Assembly: GCF_018343715.1 (NCBI RefSeq)
Contig: NZ_JAGYPL010000001.1
Span: 682,001 to 746,000, forward strand
DNA: 64,000 bases
Origin: Bacillus sp. FJAT-49711
GTDB lineage: Bacteria > Bacillota > Bacilli > Bacillales > Bacillaceae_C
Direction: 5' to 3'
Under the pieces are notes generated by a model. It was given only the letters and a program-made list of their open reading frames with translations. It did not search any database and was not told where the DNA came from. Both the position numbers and the translations under genes were made by a program. Positions 53,711 to 62,476 of the stretch are shown piece by piece. Position 1 is the stretch's first letter. Every line of letters begins with the position of its first letter.

Positions 53711-54610
53711 ATGAAAAAGATGCCAAAGCTAATAACAGTGGTCGCATCAGTAACATTATTATTGGGAGCTTGTGGAACTTCTAGCGCAACAGTAAAGAAA
53801 GATGAGGGAAGCAAGAGTTCATCCAATGGAGAACCGGTAGTTAAGGTGGTTGCTGGTGCGGAAATGCAAGATGGAGAGTACACGTTAAAAGAAAAGGATT
53901 TTGACGATCATGGTTGGAAAGCATCAATGGGAATTGTTGTGAAGGATGGCAAGATAAGTGAATCGAGCTATAACTATGAAGATGAAAAGGGAAATCTAAA
54001 ATCAGAAGATGAAGGATACCAAAAGAGCATGTCTGAAAAAACGGGTGTGGGTCCAAAGGAATTCATTCCACAACTGAATGATGCATTAGTAAAAAGTCAA
54101 GATGCACAAAAGGTAGACGTTGTGACAGGAGCAACTCATTCTTCTGAAACCTTCTTAAATTATGCACAGCAATTGATTCAAGCTGCACAAATAGGTGATA
54201 CAGCTACAATTGAAATTGATACGAAAGCGTCATTAAAGGATGGCGAATATTCATTAGCCGAGAAAAATATTGGATCTACAGGATGGAAAACCTTTATAAA
54301 CATGACAGTTAAAGATGGCAAAATAATCGAATCCGATTATAACTATTTAAATAAAGACGGGGAATTAAAAACGAATGACGAAGGCTATCAAGAAAAAATG
54401 ACAGAAAAGTCAGGAACTGGTCCACAAGATTATATACCTGCCTTGAATAACGCGCTAGTGGAAAAGCAAAATCCAGCTGAAGTGGATGTAGTGACAGGTG
54501 CTACACACTCTAGCCATACATTCAAATTGTATGCCGCTCAGTTAATAAATGCCGCCCAAAAAGGCGATACATCTAAAATTGAAATAGATAACTATGTTTA
54601 TAGTGAGTAA
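53711..54610 (+). CDS. pplA: PplA-like lipoprotein with two covalent FMN-binding domains
   Basis: A 299-residue lipoprotein: signal and lipobox (LLLGAC, Cys near residue 20), a Ser/Lys/Gly linker, then two copies of the FMN-binding domain (about 50-160 and 170-290). Each copy has the flavinylation motif DVVTGATHSS; the Thr of VTGAT is the residue that receives FMN. The repeats share GEYxLxEK, GWKxxxxxxVKDGKIxES and GYQxxMxEK blocks. It is the terminal extracellular electron carrier of the FLEET pathway. ATG 53711 has AAGGGTGGG 8 bases before it; a GTG at 53699 lies in that site. FmnB, the enzyme that adds FMN, is next. Confidence 0.92.
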   Translation: MKKMPKLITVVASVTLLLGACGTSSATVKKDEGSKSSSNGEPVVKVVAGAEMQDGEYTLKEKDFDDHGWKASMGIVVKDGKISESSYNYEDEKGNLKSEDEGYQKSMSEKTGVGPKEFIPQLNDALVKSQDAQKVDVVTGATHSSETFLNYAQQLIQAAQIGDTATIEIDTKASLKDGEYSLAEKNIGSTGWKTFINMTVKDGKIIESDYNYLNKDGELKTNDEGYQEKMTEKSGTGPQDYIPALNNALVEKQNPAEVDVVTGATHSSHTFKLYAAQLINAAQKGDTSKIEIDNYVYSE

Positions 54611-54705
54611 ATGATCAAAAACGGCTAGCCTTTGAAGCTGGACGGAAACTTTCTTTTGAAGGGTATCAATAAAGATCCAAAGCTTGCTTAACTTAATTTT
54701 AAAAA

Positions 54706-54776
54706 GGGGTTGTCCGACATGTTGAGCCAGGCATCTGCAAATTCAGGGCCTACCCAATTAGTGATCGGGCAACCCC
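54706..54776 (+). other. Structured element between pplA and fmnB
   Basis: GGGGTTG pairs with CAACCCC, and inside it CCGA with TCGG, across one mismatch. They enclose about 47 bases with further self-complementary runs. A short TGTCCTTTTC follows. It may be a pplA terminator that limits read-through into fmnB, or a folded regulatory RNA. It lacks the conserved blocks of the FMN riboswitch. Confidence 0.45.
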
Positions 54777-54804
54777 ATGTCCTTTTCTGAAAGGTTGATA
54801 GATA

Positions 54805-55851
54805 ATGGTTAATAAAAAAATATACGTCATTTGTCTACTCGTTATTATGATCTTAGCTAGCTGTGGGCAAACGAAAAAATCAAGTGTATTAACTAGCCCA
54901 TATAAAGAAACAGAGTTTTTAATGGGGACAGTAGTGACTGTAAGGATTTATGATGATGGAAAAAAAGCAACTCTAGATCCAGTATTCAAACGTATTAAAA
55001 GATTAGCTGATCAAATTACAGTTAATGAGCAAGGATCTGAGATTGATGACATAAACAAAAATGCTGGTATTAAAGCGGTGAGTGTATCAGAGGATATATT
55101 TAAGCTGATTGAAGCTGGAAAAAAATATAGTGAAAAAGCGAATGGATCATTTGATATTTCGGTTGGACCGTTAACCTCTCTTTGGCATATTGGTTTTCCA
55201 GATGCTAAGAAACCAGACAAGGAAGAAATTGAATCGACTTTGCCATTAATAAGTTATAAAGAAATTGAATTGAATAAGGAAGATCAAACCATCTTTTTAA
55301 AAGAAAAAGGAATGCAGCTGGATTTAGGTGCTATTGCAAAAGGTTTTATTACAGATGAAGTTGTGAAAGTTCTTAAAGAACATGATGTCGGAACTGCGAT
55401 AGTTGATTTAGGAGGAAATATTTATGTTATGGGAAAAAACCCTACTGGAAAGGATTGGACTGTTGGGATTCAGGATCCTTTTTCTCCAAGAGGGGAAATA
55501 GTAGGGAAAGTATCAGAATCAAATAAATCAATCGTGACATCCGGTATTTATGAGCGGTTTATAGAAGTGGATGGAATTAAGTACCATCATTTACTTAACC
55601 CGAAAGATGGCTATCCGTTTAATAATGATGTTGCAGGTGTTTCCATCATATCTGATCAATCGATAGATGGTGACGCACTTTCAACAGTTGTTTTTTCAAA
55701 AGGCATTAAAGATGGGATGAAGTTTATCGAAGAAATAAAGGGTGTAGAAGCCATCTTTATCAGTACGGATAAAAAAATCTATGCGACATCAGGGATAAAA
55801 AAAGAGTTTGAATTAACAAATAGTGAGTTTCGGATGGGAGAGCTCGACTAG
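54805..55851 (+). CDS. fmnB: FMN transferase FmnB (ApbE family)
   Basis: A 348-residue lipoprotein (lipobox ILASC, Cys near 19) of the ApbE family, which moves FMN from FAD onto a Thr of target proteins outside the membrane, with Mg. Typical segments: EFLMGTVVTVRIYDDG, FDISVGPLTSLWHIGF, QLDLGAIAKGFITDEV, VDLGGNIYVMG and SIDGDALSTVVFSKG. Its placement between pplA and the ECF genes marks it as the flavinyl transferase of this locus. AAAGGTTGA precedes the ATG. The gene ends 18 bases before ecfA1, whose binding site GGAGGGCAGG lies between. Confidence 0.94.
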   Translation: MVNKKIYVICLLVIMILASCGQTKKSSVLTSPYKETEFLMGTVVTVRIYDDGKKATLDPVFKRIKRLADQITVNEQGSEIDDINKNAGIKAVSVSEDIFKLIEAGKKYSEKANGSFDISVGPLTSLWHIGFPDAKKPDKEEIESTLPLISYKEIELNKEDQTIFLKEKGMQLDLGAIAKGFITDEVVKVLKEHDVGTAIVDLGGNIYVMGKNPTGKDWTVGIQDPFSPRGEIVGKVSESNKSIVTSGIYERFIEVDGIKYHHLLNPKDGYPFNNDVAGVSIISDQSIDGDALSTVVFSKGIKDGMKFIEEIKGVEAIFISTDKKIYATSGIKKEFELTNSEFRMGELD

Positions 55852-55869
55852 ACGCAGGAGGGCAGGAAG

Positions 55870-56685
55870 ATGTCAGAACCTATTTTGGAAGTGGAAAATA
55901 TTACATTCCGATATGATATGAGACAAGAAACAGAAATATTAAATAATGTAACATTTTCTGTCAACCGGGGAGAGTGGGTTGCCATTATTGGTCATAATGG
56001 TTCTGGAAAATCAACATTAGCAAAAATCCTAGTCGGTTTATTAACACCCGAAAAAGGGCGTATCCATATCGCAGGGATAGAAATGAAAGAATTCTCAAAA
56101 TGGGATGCAAGGCGTCGAATTGGGCTCGTATTTCAAAATCCAGAAAATCAATTTATTGGAACTTCCGTACAAGATGATGTCGCTTTTGCTTTGGAAAATA
56201 TGAATCTATCATATGAAGAAATGAAAAAAAGAGTAGAAGATGCATTGGAAGCTGTTGACATGTCTAGTTTTCGTTTACATGATCCTTCACATTTGTCTGG
56301 CGGACAAAAGCAGCGGGTTGCAATTGCAGGAATTCTGGCTTTAAGGCCGGATGTACTTCTATTAGATGAAGCACTTGTCATGTTAGATCCAAGAAGCAGG
56401 CGTGAGCTTATTTCCATTTTACGACATTTAAAAACAAATGAAGATATTTCCATCGTATCGATTACACATGACATGAATGAAGCAGCTGCAGCTGATCGAA
56501 TAATTGTAATGAAAGAAGGAAGAGTCGTATGCAATGGTTCTCCGAAAGAAGTGTTTTCCAACAATCATATTGAAGTGGAAATGCCAATAACGGAGCAACT
56601 AAGACAAAAGTTAATAAATAGAGGGAGAAAAGTGCCTGACCATTATATGACGGAAGAAGAGATGGTGAAATTTTTATGGAAATAG
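55870..56685 (+). CDS. ecfA1: ECF transporter ATPase EcfA1
   Basis: A 271-residue ABC ATPase of the energy-coupling factor type. Walker A is GHNGSGKST (about 39-47), the Q-loop VFQNPENQFIG, signature LSGGQKQR, Walker B VLLLDEA and the switch His in SITHD. It pairs with EcfA2 and EcfT to power flavin or vitamin movement by an S-component. The 3' end overlaps ecfA2 by 10 bases. The usual housekeeping copy lies by the ribosomal protein genes, so a copy here suggests a dedicated module. Confidence 0.93.
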   Translation: MSEPILEVENITFRYDMRQETEILNNVTFSVNRGEWVAIIGHNGSGKSTLAKILVGLLTPEKGRIHIAGIEMKEFSKWDARRRIGLVFQNPENQFIGTSVQDDVAFALENMNLSYEEMKKRVEDALEAVDMSSFRLHDPSHLSGGQKQRVAIAGILALRPDVLLLDEALVMLDPRSRRELISILRHLKTNEDISIVSITHDMNEAAAADRIIVMKEGRVVCNGSPKEVFSNNHIEVEMPITEQLRQKLINRGRKVPDHYMTEEEMVKFLWK

Positions 56686-57533
56686 TATTTAACGATGTAT
56701 CAGCAGATTTTCAAATAGGGCCGATTCGAAGTCCGCTCGTTCTTCACGCTATTAATATGAAAATAAAATCAGGTTCTTTTACAGCCGTCGTTGGACATAC
56801 TGGCGCGGGGAAATCAAGTTTATTAAAGGCAATGAACGGTTTGCTCATTCCGCATGAAGGAAGAGTGTTAGTTGGAAATATGATCATTGATCGGAATATA
56901 AATAAAAAAGACCTAAAAGGAATACGTAAAAAAGTAGGAATGGTTTTTCAGTTTCCCGAATCACAGTTATTTGCAGAAACTGTCGAAAAAGATATATGTT
57001 TCGGTCCAACAAATTTTGGAGTCTCCAAAAACCAAGCGAAAGAGATTGCGAGAAACGTTATAAAAATGGTAGGTCTAGAAGTTGATATATTAACTAAATC
57101 GCCATTTTCCATTTCTGGTGGACAAAAGAGACGTGTCGCATTAGCTGGAGTATTAGCCATGAAGCCAGACATACTCATTTTGGATGAACCTGGAGCCGGT
57201 TTGGATCCACATGGAAAAAAAGAAATTTTAACTCTGCTTAAAAATTGGAATCAAAATCACGGATTGACAATCGTTTTAGTAACGCATGATATGGACGATG
57301 TAGCACTTTATACTGATGATATTATTATAATGGAAAAAGGGAAAATAGTTGTTCATGATGAAACACGGAAAGTATTCTCTAATAATGAATTATTGAATCG
57401 ATATTCTCTCGATGTTCCTGATGCGAGAAGACTACAGCTTAAAATTGAGGATGAAATTGGAGTGAATTTCCCTTATATTTGTTTATCCGTTGATGAACTA
57501 GCTGATGCATTAATCGAGGCTGATGTCGTATGA
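56676..57533 (+). CDS. ecfA2: ECF transporter ATPase EcfA2
   Basis: A 285-residue ATPase with Walker A GHTGAGKSS (about 39-47), Q-loop VFQFPESQLFAETV, signature ISGGQKRR and Walker B ILILDEPGAGLDP, with LVTHDMDD following. It is the partner of EcfA1. It overlaps the neighbours on both sides (10 bases with ecfA1, 4 bases with ecfT), so the three subunits are translated as one unit. No S-component (RibU-like) gene is present nearby; it must lie elsewhere. Confidence 0.93.
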   Translation: MEIVFNDVSADFQIGPIRSPLVLHAINMKIKSGSFTAVVGHTGAGKSSLLKAMNGLLIPHEGRVLVGNMIIDRNINKKDLKGIRKKVGMVFQFPESQLFAETVEKDICFGPTNFGVSKNQAKEIARNVIKMVGLEVDILTKSPFSISGGQKRRVALAGVLAMKPDILILDEPGAGLDPHGKKEILTLLKNWNQNHGLTIVLVTHDMDDVALYTDDIIIMEKGKIVVHDETRKVFSNNELLNRYSLDVPDARRLQLKIEDEIGVNFPYICLSVDELADALIEADVV

Positions 57534-58327
57534 ATAAATTGATTTTAGGCCGCTACTTTCCAGGTGATTCCTTATTGCATCATCTTGACCCAAGAGCTAA
57601 ACTCATTGCCGGATTTTATTTCATTACCATATTATTTCTGGCGAATAATTGGCAAACATATGTGTTTTTATGGTTATTTACATTTTTAGTCATGCATCTA
57701 TCTGGCGTACACGTAAGAATCTATTTTCGAGGACTTAAACCACTAATTTGGCTCATTTTATTTACTGTCTTTTTACAAATATTGTTTACTGCCGGCGGAG
57801 AAATTTATGTAGAATATGGAATTATCACCATCTCACAATTTGGATTAATAAATGGTTTTTATATATTTTGCCGTTTTGTTATGATTATTTTCATTTCGAC
57901 TGTCATAACATTAACTACGAAACCTATAGATCTAACTGATGGAATTAATCGTTTGCTAAGCCCATTACGGTATTTAAAAATTCCTGTCGATGAATTGTCA
58001 TTAATGTTATCTATATCATTGCGGTTTATCCCAAATCTTCTTGATGAGACTCAAAAAGTGATGGATGCGCAAAGGGCGAGAGGAACTGAGTTCGGGGAAG
58101 GGAGTTTAATTCAACAAATGAAAACACTTATCCCGATATTTATCCCACTATTTGTCAGTTCATTAAATCGAGCAGAGGATATGGCAAATGCGATGGAAGT
58201 TCGAGGATACCGATCAGGTGAGAAAAGATCCTCATTTCGGAGGCTAAACTGGCGCCGAAATGATACAATCGCTATTTTCATGATGTTATTATTGACGATA
58301 TGCTTAGCTTATTTACGAACAAATTAA
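57530..58327 (+). CDS. ecfT: ECF transporter transmembrane subunit EcfT
   Basis: A 265-residue membrane protein with five to six helices. The two cytoplasmic coupling motifs that touch the ATPases are visible as QRARGTEFGEG and MEVRGYRSGEKR (A-R-G and V-R-G). It joins EcfA1/A2 to a flavin-binding S-component. In Listeria an ECF module is needed to bring flavin outside for PplA modification; the same job is inferred here. The ATG overlaps the ecfA2 stop. Confidence 0.92.
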   Translation: MNKLILGRYFPGDSLLHHLDPRAKLIAGFYFITILFLANNWQTYVFLWLFTFLVMHLSGVHVRIYFRGLKPLIWLILFTVFLQILFTAGGEIYVEYGIITISQFGLINGFYIFCRFVMIIFISTVITLTTKPIDLTDGINRLLSPLRYLKIPVDELSLMLSISLRFIPNLLDETQKVMDAQRARGTEFGEGSLIQQMKTLIPIFIPLFVSSLNRAEDMANAMEVRGYRSGEKRSSFRRLNWRRNDTIAIFMMLLLTICLAYLRTN

Positions 58328-58412
58328 ATAATTGTGAGTGTTATTACTAGAATGGTATTGTATAATTACATACATACCATTTTTGTTTTTTACTAGAAAG
58401 AGAGATGTATAT

Positions 58413-59642
58413 ATGAGTACAGCGAAAGCAATAAAAGCACCAAAAGCAACGCAGCAAATGGCGACCGTTTACGGGATTTTATTCGCAATAAGCGGTGGTC
58501 ATCTTTTTAATGATGCTATTCAATCTGTTGTACCTGCTATGAATCCGATTTTTGAGAAAACATTGAATTTATCTTATGCACAAATTGGGTGGATTGCATT
58601 TGTTTTGAATATGACTTCTTCTGTTATGCAGCCAGTTTTAGGTTATTTTGCAGATAGAAAACCTTCGCCATTTCTCTTACCTTTCGGAATGTTCTTAAGT
58701 ATGGTCGGTCTCATTGGATTTGGACTATCTCCAAATTTCTATGTAATTTTAGCATCGGTATTTTTTATCGGTCTTGGATCGGCTGTGTTTCATCCAGAAG
58801 GTTCCAGGGTTTCATACATGGCTGCTGGAACAAGAAGGGGATTGGCACAATCTATTTACCAGGTAGGAGGAAATTTTGGACAATCGCTAGCACCTATATT
58901 TACCGCTTTTATTTTTGTACGCTTCGGTCAAAAAGGAGCACTTGGATTCACTTTAGTGGCTGTAATGGGAATTTTACTTCTATTAGTAGTGTCTAACTGG
59001 TATAAATCACAGCTTAAAACTGAGGCATTTATGCCTACTAAACAAAAAAAAGGAACAAATGGAACACCTATTCATCCGAAAATAAAAGCGGCTATAGGAT
59101 TGCTCGTCTTCTTAGTTATAGCCCGTTCATGGTATTCTGCTGGCATCGGCAACTTTTATCAATTTTATTTAATAAAGGACTATGGACTTACGATTAAAGA
59201 AGCACAATTATACGTATTTATTTTCATGTTTGCCGGTGTACTTGGGACTTTTTTGGGGGGGCCGCTTGCGGATCGATTCGGGATGAGAAATATCATCTTT
59301 ATTTCGATGGCGGGAGCTGCTCCACTTACATTAATTCTGCCATACGTATCACTTGGTTGGGTTATCCCATTATTCTTCCTTATCGGTTTTATCATTACAT
59401 CCAGCTTTAGCGTAACAGTCGTCTACGCTCAGGAACTTGTTCCAAAAAAAATCGGAATGGTATCCGGTCTGATTGTAGGATTCGCTTTCGGAATGGGGGC
59501 TGTCGGTGCAGTATTTTTTGGGACTCTTGCAGATATATTTAGTATAAAATTTGTTATGATCATATGTAGTTTCCTGCCAATCATTGGGGTATTAACATGG
59601 TTATTGCCAAGTGATAAAAAGGTTAGAGAATTAAATTCTTAA
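58413..59642 (+). CDS. fsr: MFS transporter, fosmidomycin-resistance (Fsr) type
   Basis: A 409-residue protein with twelve membrane helices. The start region GILFAISGGHLFNDAIQSVVPAMNP and the late SSFSVTVVYAQELVPKKIGMVSGL segment are characteristic of the Fsr/YnfM-like group. It probably exports small phosphonate-like or other drugs; the real substrate is not known. ATG 58413 has AGAGAGATG before it; a longer frame from 58338 has no site and adds a non-family hydrophobic stretch. It follows ecfT by 85 bases and could be a tail of that operon, though its role in electron transfer is not evident. Confidence 0.88.
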   Translation: MSTAKAIKAPKATQQMATVYGILFAISGGHLFNDAIQSVVPAMNPIFEKTLNLSYAQIGWIAFVLNMTSSVMQPVLGYFADRKPSPFLLPFGMFLSMVGLIGFGLSPNFYVILASVFFIGLGSAVFHPEGSRVSYMAAGTRRGLAQSIYQVGGNFGQSLAPIFTAFIFVRFGQKGALGFTLVAVMGILLLLVVSNWYKSQLKTEAFMPTKQKKGTNGTPIHPKIKAAIGLLVFLVIARSWYSAGIGNFYQFYLIKDYGLTIKEAQLYVFIFMFAGVLGTFLGGPLADRFGMRNIIFISMAGAAPLTLILPYVSLGWVIPLFFLIGFIITSSFSVTVVYAQELVPKKIGMVSGLIVGFAFGMGAVGAVFFGTLADIFSIKFVMIICSFLPIIGVLTWLLPSDKKVRELNS

Positions 59643-59679
59643 TCAAAGAGCTGCCTAATCGACAGCTCAGATTGTCGAT

Positions 59680-59722
59680 AAAAGCCATCGAGAGTTCCAC
59701 ATCTCGGTGTCTTTTCATTTTT
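59680..59722 (+). terminator. Fsr gene terminator
   Basis: An AAAGCCATCGAGA / TCTCGGTGTCTTT stem with one mismatch and a loop of about 8 bases, then TCATTTTT. Confidence 0.65.
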
Positions 59723-60071
59723 AAATGGAAGTGTAGGGGAAAGGCGCTCCAATCAAATAGATTGAGTCTTACTCAAGATAGTTGCAAGTTCAACTTGCTA
59801 ATTTTTTTATGTTCATGACACAAAAAGTAAGCATCCACTGCATAGAGAACTTCTTTAATGCCCCTTAGAGTTGTCTAGCGCATACTATGCTTTTCTTTTG
59901 CATCCGCAAAGACTGTTTTATGGACTCTTTTCAGCGAGAGTATATTTCTTTTGTATGATGAAAATCATCAGTCTTTCCAACATAACCTTTCGAAGTCTGA
60001 TGTTGTATTAAGTTCTGGTGATGTTTACTTTGAGTACTACAGTCTAAGCTATAAAATGGATAGCCTTGTAT
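59723..60071. other. Gap between the Fsr and YitT-type genes
   Basis: 349 bases with no reading frame that has a start site and family features. A perfect CAAGTTCAACTTG at about 59786-59798 is the only clear palindrome. The YitT-type gene on the other strand ends at 60072, with no obvious terminator. Confidence 0.5.
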
Positions 60072-60962
60072 TTAATGTATATGCTTTTTCTTAAATCTTC
60101 CCCCACGCACCTCTGAAATATTGGCAATCGCGAGAAATGCGCTGTTGTCGAGTTCCTCTATTATTGATTTTAATTTTGCTTCTTCCAGTCTCGTGAGCAC
60201 ACAAAAAATGACTTTTTTATCATCACCCGTGTATGCACCTTCTCCTTTTAAATAAGTAACACCACGCCCAAGTCTTGCTAAGATGGCATCGCCAACTTCC
60301 TCTGCTTTGTCCGTAATGATCCAGGCAGATTTCGATTCATCCAATCCTTCTACGACAATGTCTATCACTTTAAAAGCGATAAAATAAGTAATAATAGAAT
60401 ACATTGCTCTTTCCCAACTAAAAACAAAACCTGCGGTAGTAAAAATAAAGAAATTAAAAAACATAATGATTTCACCGACTGAGAAAGGGAGTTTATTATT
60501 TAGTAAAATTGACAGCACTTCAGTTCCGTCTAATGATCCTCCGTAGCGAATGACGATACCAACACCCATCCCGAGAATAATACCGCCGAAAACAGTATCT
60601 AATAATAGGTCTTCCGTTACGACAATCATATTGTGAAGAAGTATGGATGTAACAGATAATATGAAAATTCCGTATAAAGTCGTCATAGCGAATGTTTTTC
60701 CAATTTGTTTGTAGCCAATATAAATAAATGGAAGATTGAGTGCAAAGATAATAATTCCTAAACGCCAACCTGTAAAATGGGCTATAATGATGGATATTCC
60801 TGTGATTCCCCCGTCCAATATATGGTTGGGTACGAGGAATAATTCGAGAGCAACTGCCATTAATGCAGCGCCGATTGTTACGAAGAGGGCTCGAAAGAAA
60901 AGTATTTTCCTAGGTAGTTTTTTATGTTTTATTGTCCTTACAAATTGTTCAGCATCGTTCAT
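60072..60962 (-). CDS. YitT family (DUF2179) membrane protein
   Basis: A 296-residue protein with five to six membrane helices (about 20-190) and a C-terminal cytoplasmic DUF2179 domain (about 205-290, DGLDESKSAWIITDKAEEVGDAIL, then LGRGVTYLKGEGAYTGDDK and REVRGG-like ISEVRGGRFKKKHIH). Typical of the family is PNHILDGGITGISIII near helix 2. B. subtilis has several paralogues; their role is unsettled, with links to transport of small compounds. GAAAGGATGAGG precedes the ATG. Confidence 0.92.
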   Translation of the reverse strand: MNDAEQFVRTIKHKKLPRKILFFRALFVTIGAALMAVALELFLVPNHILDGGITGISIIIAHFTGWRLGIIIFALNLPFIYIGYKQIGKTFAMTTLYGIFILSVTSILLHNMIVVTEDLLLDTVFGGIILGMGVGIVIRYGGSLDGTEVLSILLNNKLPFSVGEIIMFFNFFIFTTAGFVFSWERAMYSIITYFIAFKVIDIVVEGLDESKSAWIITDKAEEVGDAILARLGRGVTYLKGEGAYTGDDKKVIFCVLTRLEEAKLKSIIEELDNSAFLAIANISEVRGGRFKKKHIH

Positions 60963-61299
60963 ATCCTCATCCTTTCTAGAAAAGCGCGAGCTCTTAGCTT
61001 TACAAACTTCTGGTCCTTTAAAATATCGTGGGGAAAAAGAGAAGAAATTTGCTATTCATTATACTGAGCTAAACACTACTAATATTTATATAATATTATT
61101 ATAACTCAAATATTTTTCAGTAGAAAAATATTTAATCTCGGAAATTTACTGGAAGTAAGTTCAGTCTTGATTTTTTTATATATAGACTGTAAAATACCTT
61201 GGTGTAAGAATAAAGTGTATATCTTCGGTAGATCCGAAACTATATCCTCCTAAACACGTTTATATCTTGCAAATATAAGTTGATAGGTGGTATTTTGTC
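60963..61299 (+). other. Upstream region of trhO, with a likely promoter
   Basis: 337 bases without a gene. TTGATT (61167-61172), a 17-base spacer and TAAAAT (61190-61195) form a fair sigma-A promoter for trhO. A TTCGG / CCGAA hairpin lies at about 61223-61237 in the leader. Confidence 0.5.
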
Positions 61300-62268
61300 A
61301 TGTCAGAAAACGAAAAATTTAGGGTATTGCTGTACTATCAGTATGTCCATATCGAAGATCCAGAGGAATTCGCAAAAAGTCATTTAGCTTTTTGTAAAGA
61401 ACTCGGTTTAAAAGGACGTATTTTAGTAGCAACTGAAGGAATTAATGGAACGGTTTCAGGTACTTGGGATCAAACGGAAACGTATATGAATGAAATGAAT
61501 AATGATCCACGCTTTGAAACAATGGTTTTTAAAATTGATGAAGCAGATAATCATGCTTTCAAAAAAATGCATGTTAGGCCTCGTGCCGAACTTGTGACAC
61601 TCCGCTTAGAAGATGATATTAATCCACATCAAATCACAGGGAAATATTTAAGCCCTAAGGAATTTTATGAGGCTATGAAAGATGAAAATACGGTCGTTTT
61701 AGATGCTCGTAATGATTATGAATTTGATTTAGGTCATTTCCGAGGAGCTATTCGCCCAGACATCGAAACATTCCGTGATCTGCCTGATTGGGTAAGAGAA
61801 AATAAGCAACAATTTGAAGGCAAGAAAATATTAACATATTGCACAGGCGGCATCCGTTGTGAAAAGTTCTCTGGTTGGCTATTAAAAGAAGGATTTGAAG
61901 ATGTATCACAGCTGCATGGCGGGATTGTGACGTACGGAAAAGATCCTGAAGTCCAAGGTGAACTATGGGATGGACAATGCTATGTATTTGATGAGAGGAT
62001 AGCTGTTCCTGTCAATCAAAAAGAACATACTGTTGTTGGTCGTGAATATTTTGATGGTACTCCATGTGAGCGATATGTCAACTGCGCTAACCCAGAATGT
62101 AATCGACAATTTCTTTGCTCAGAAGAAAATGAGCATAAATATTTGCGCAGCTGCACAGAAGAATGTCGTGTTCATCCAAGAAATATGTATATAAAAGAAC
62201 ATGGCCTTACGGAAGAAGAAGTGAAAGAAAGACTTAGCCTTTTACAGGAAGAAATGGCTATTAACTAA
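61300..62268 (+). CDS. trhO: tRNA uridine(34) hydroxylase TrhO (rhodanese-like)
   Basis: A 322-residue cytoplasmic enzyme that makes 5-hydroxyuridine at tRNA position 34, using oxygen. The N-terminal domain has [20 protein letters not shown] and [16 protein letters not shown]. The rhodanese domain (about 120-220) has [19 protein letters not shown] and the catalytic Cys in [10 protein letters not shown]. The C-terminal part holds Cys pairs that look like a zinc site ([30 protein letters not shown]). It has its own promoter and terminator. Confidence 0.95.
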   Translation: MSENEKFRVLLYYQYVHIEDPEEFAKSHLAFCKELGLKGRILVATEGINGTVSGTWDQTETYMNEMNNDPRFETMVFKIDEADNHAFKKMHVRPRAELVTLRLEDDINPHQITGKYLSPKEFYEAMKDENTVVLDARNDYEFDLGHFRGAIRPDIETFRDLPDWVRENKQQFEGKKILTYCTGGIRCEKFSGWLLKEGFEDVSQLHGGIVTYGKDPEVQGELWDGQCYVFDERIAVPVNQKEHTVVGREYFDGTPCERYVNCANPECNRQFLCSEENEHKYLRSCTEECRVHPRNMYIKEHGLTEEEVKERLSLLQEEMAIN

Positions 62269-62275
62269 TATAAAA

Positions 62276-62314
62276 CTAAACCCGATATCCAGGATTGGAT
62301 ATCGGGTTTTATAT
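62276..62314 (+). terminator. trhO terminator
   Basis: An AAACCCGATATCC / GGATATCGGGTTT stem of 13 base pairs, loop AGGATT, then TATATATGG. Confidence 0.8.
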
Positions 62315-62476
62315 ATGGTTGAGAAAGTAAAATGGGGAAACGTTTTTTGAAAAGTTTTCTCCAACGACTATCCTCATACAAACTTTCTATCATGCTCTCT
62401 AAAATCAATTTACATCAGTTTGTACTCGAAATCCATGAAGTTAGTAGAGCAATGAGAAGCATTTGTACTTTTGTTC

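Noticed and set aside
54706-54776. FMN riboswitch before fmnB
   Set aside because: None of the conserved blocks of the RFN element are present.
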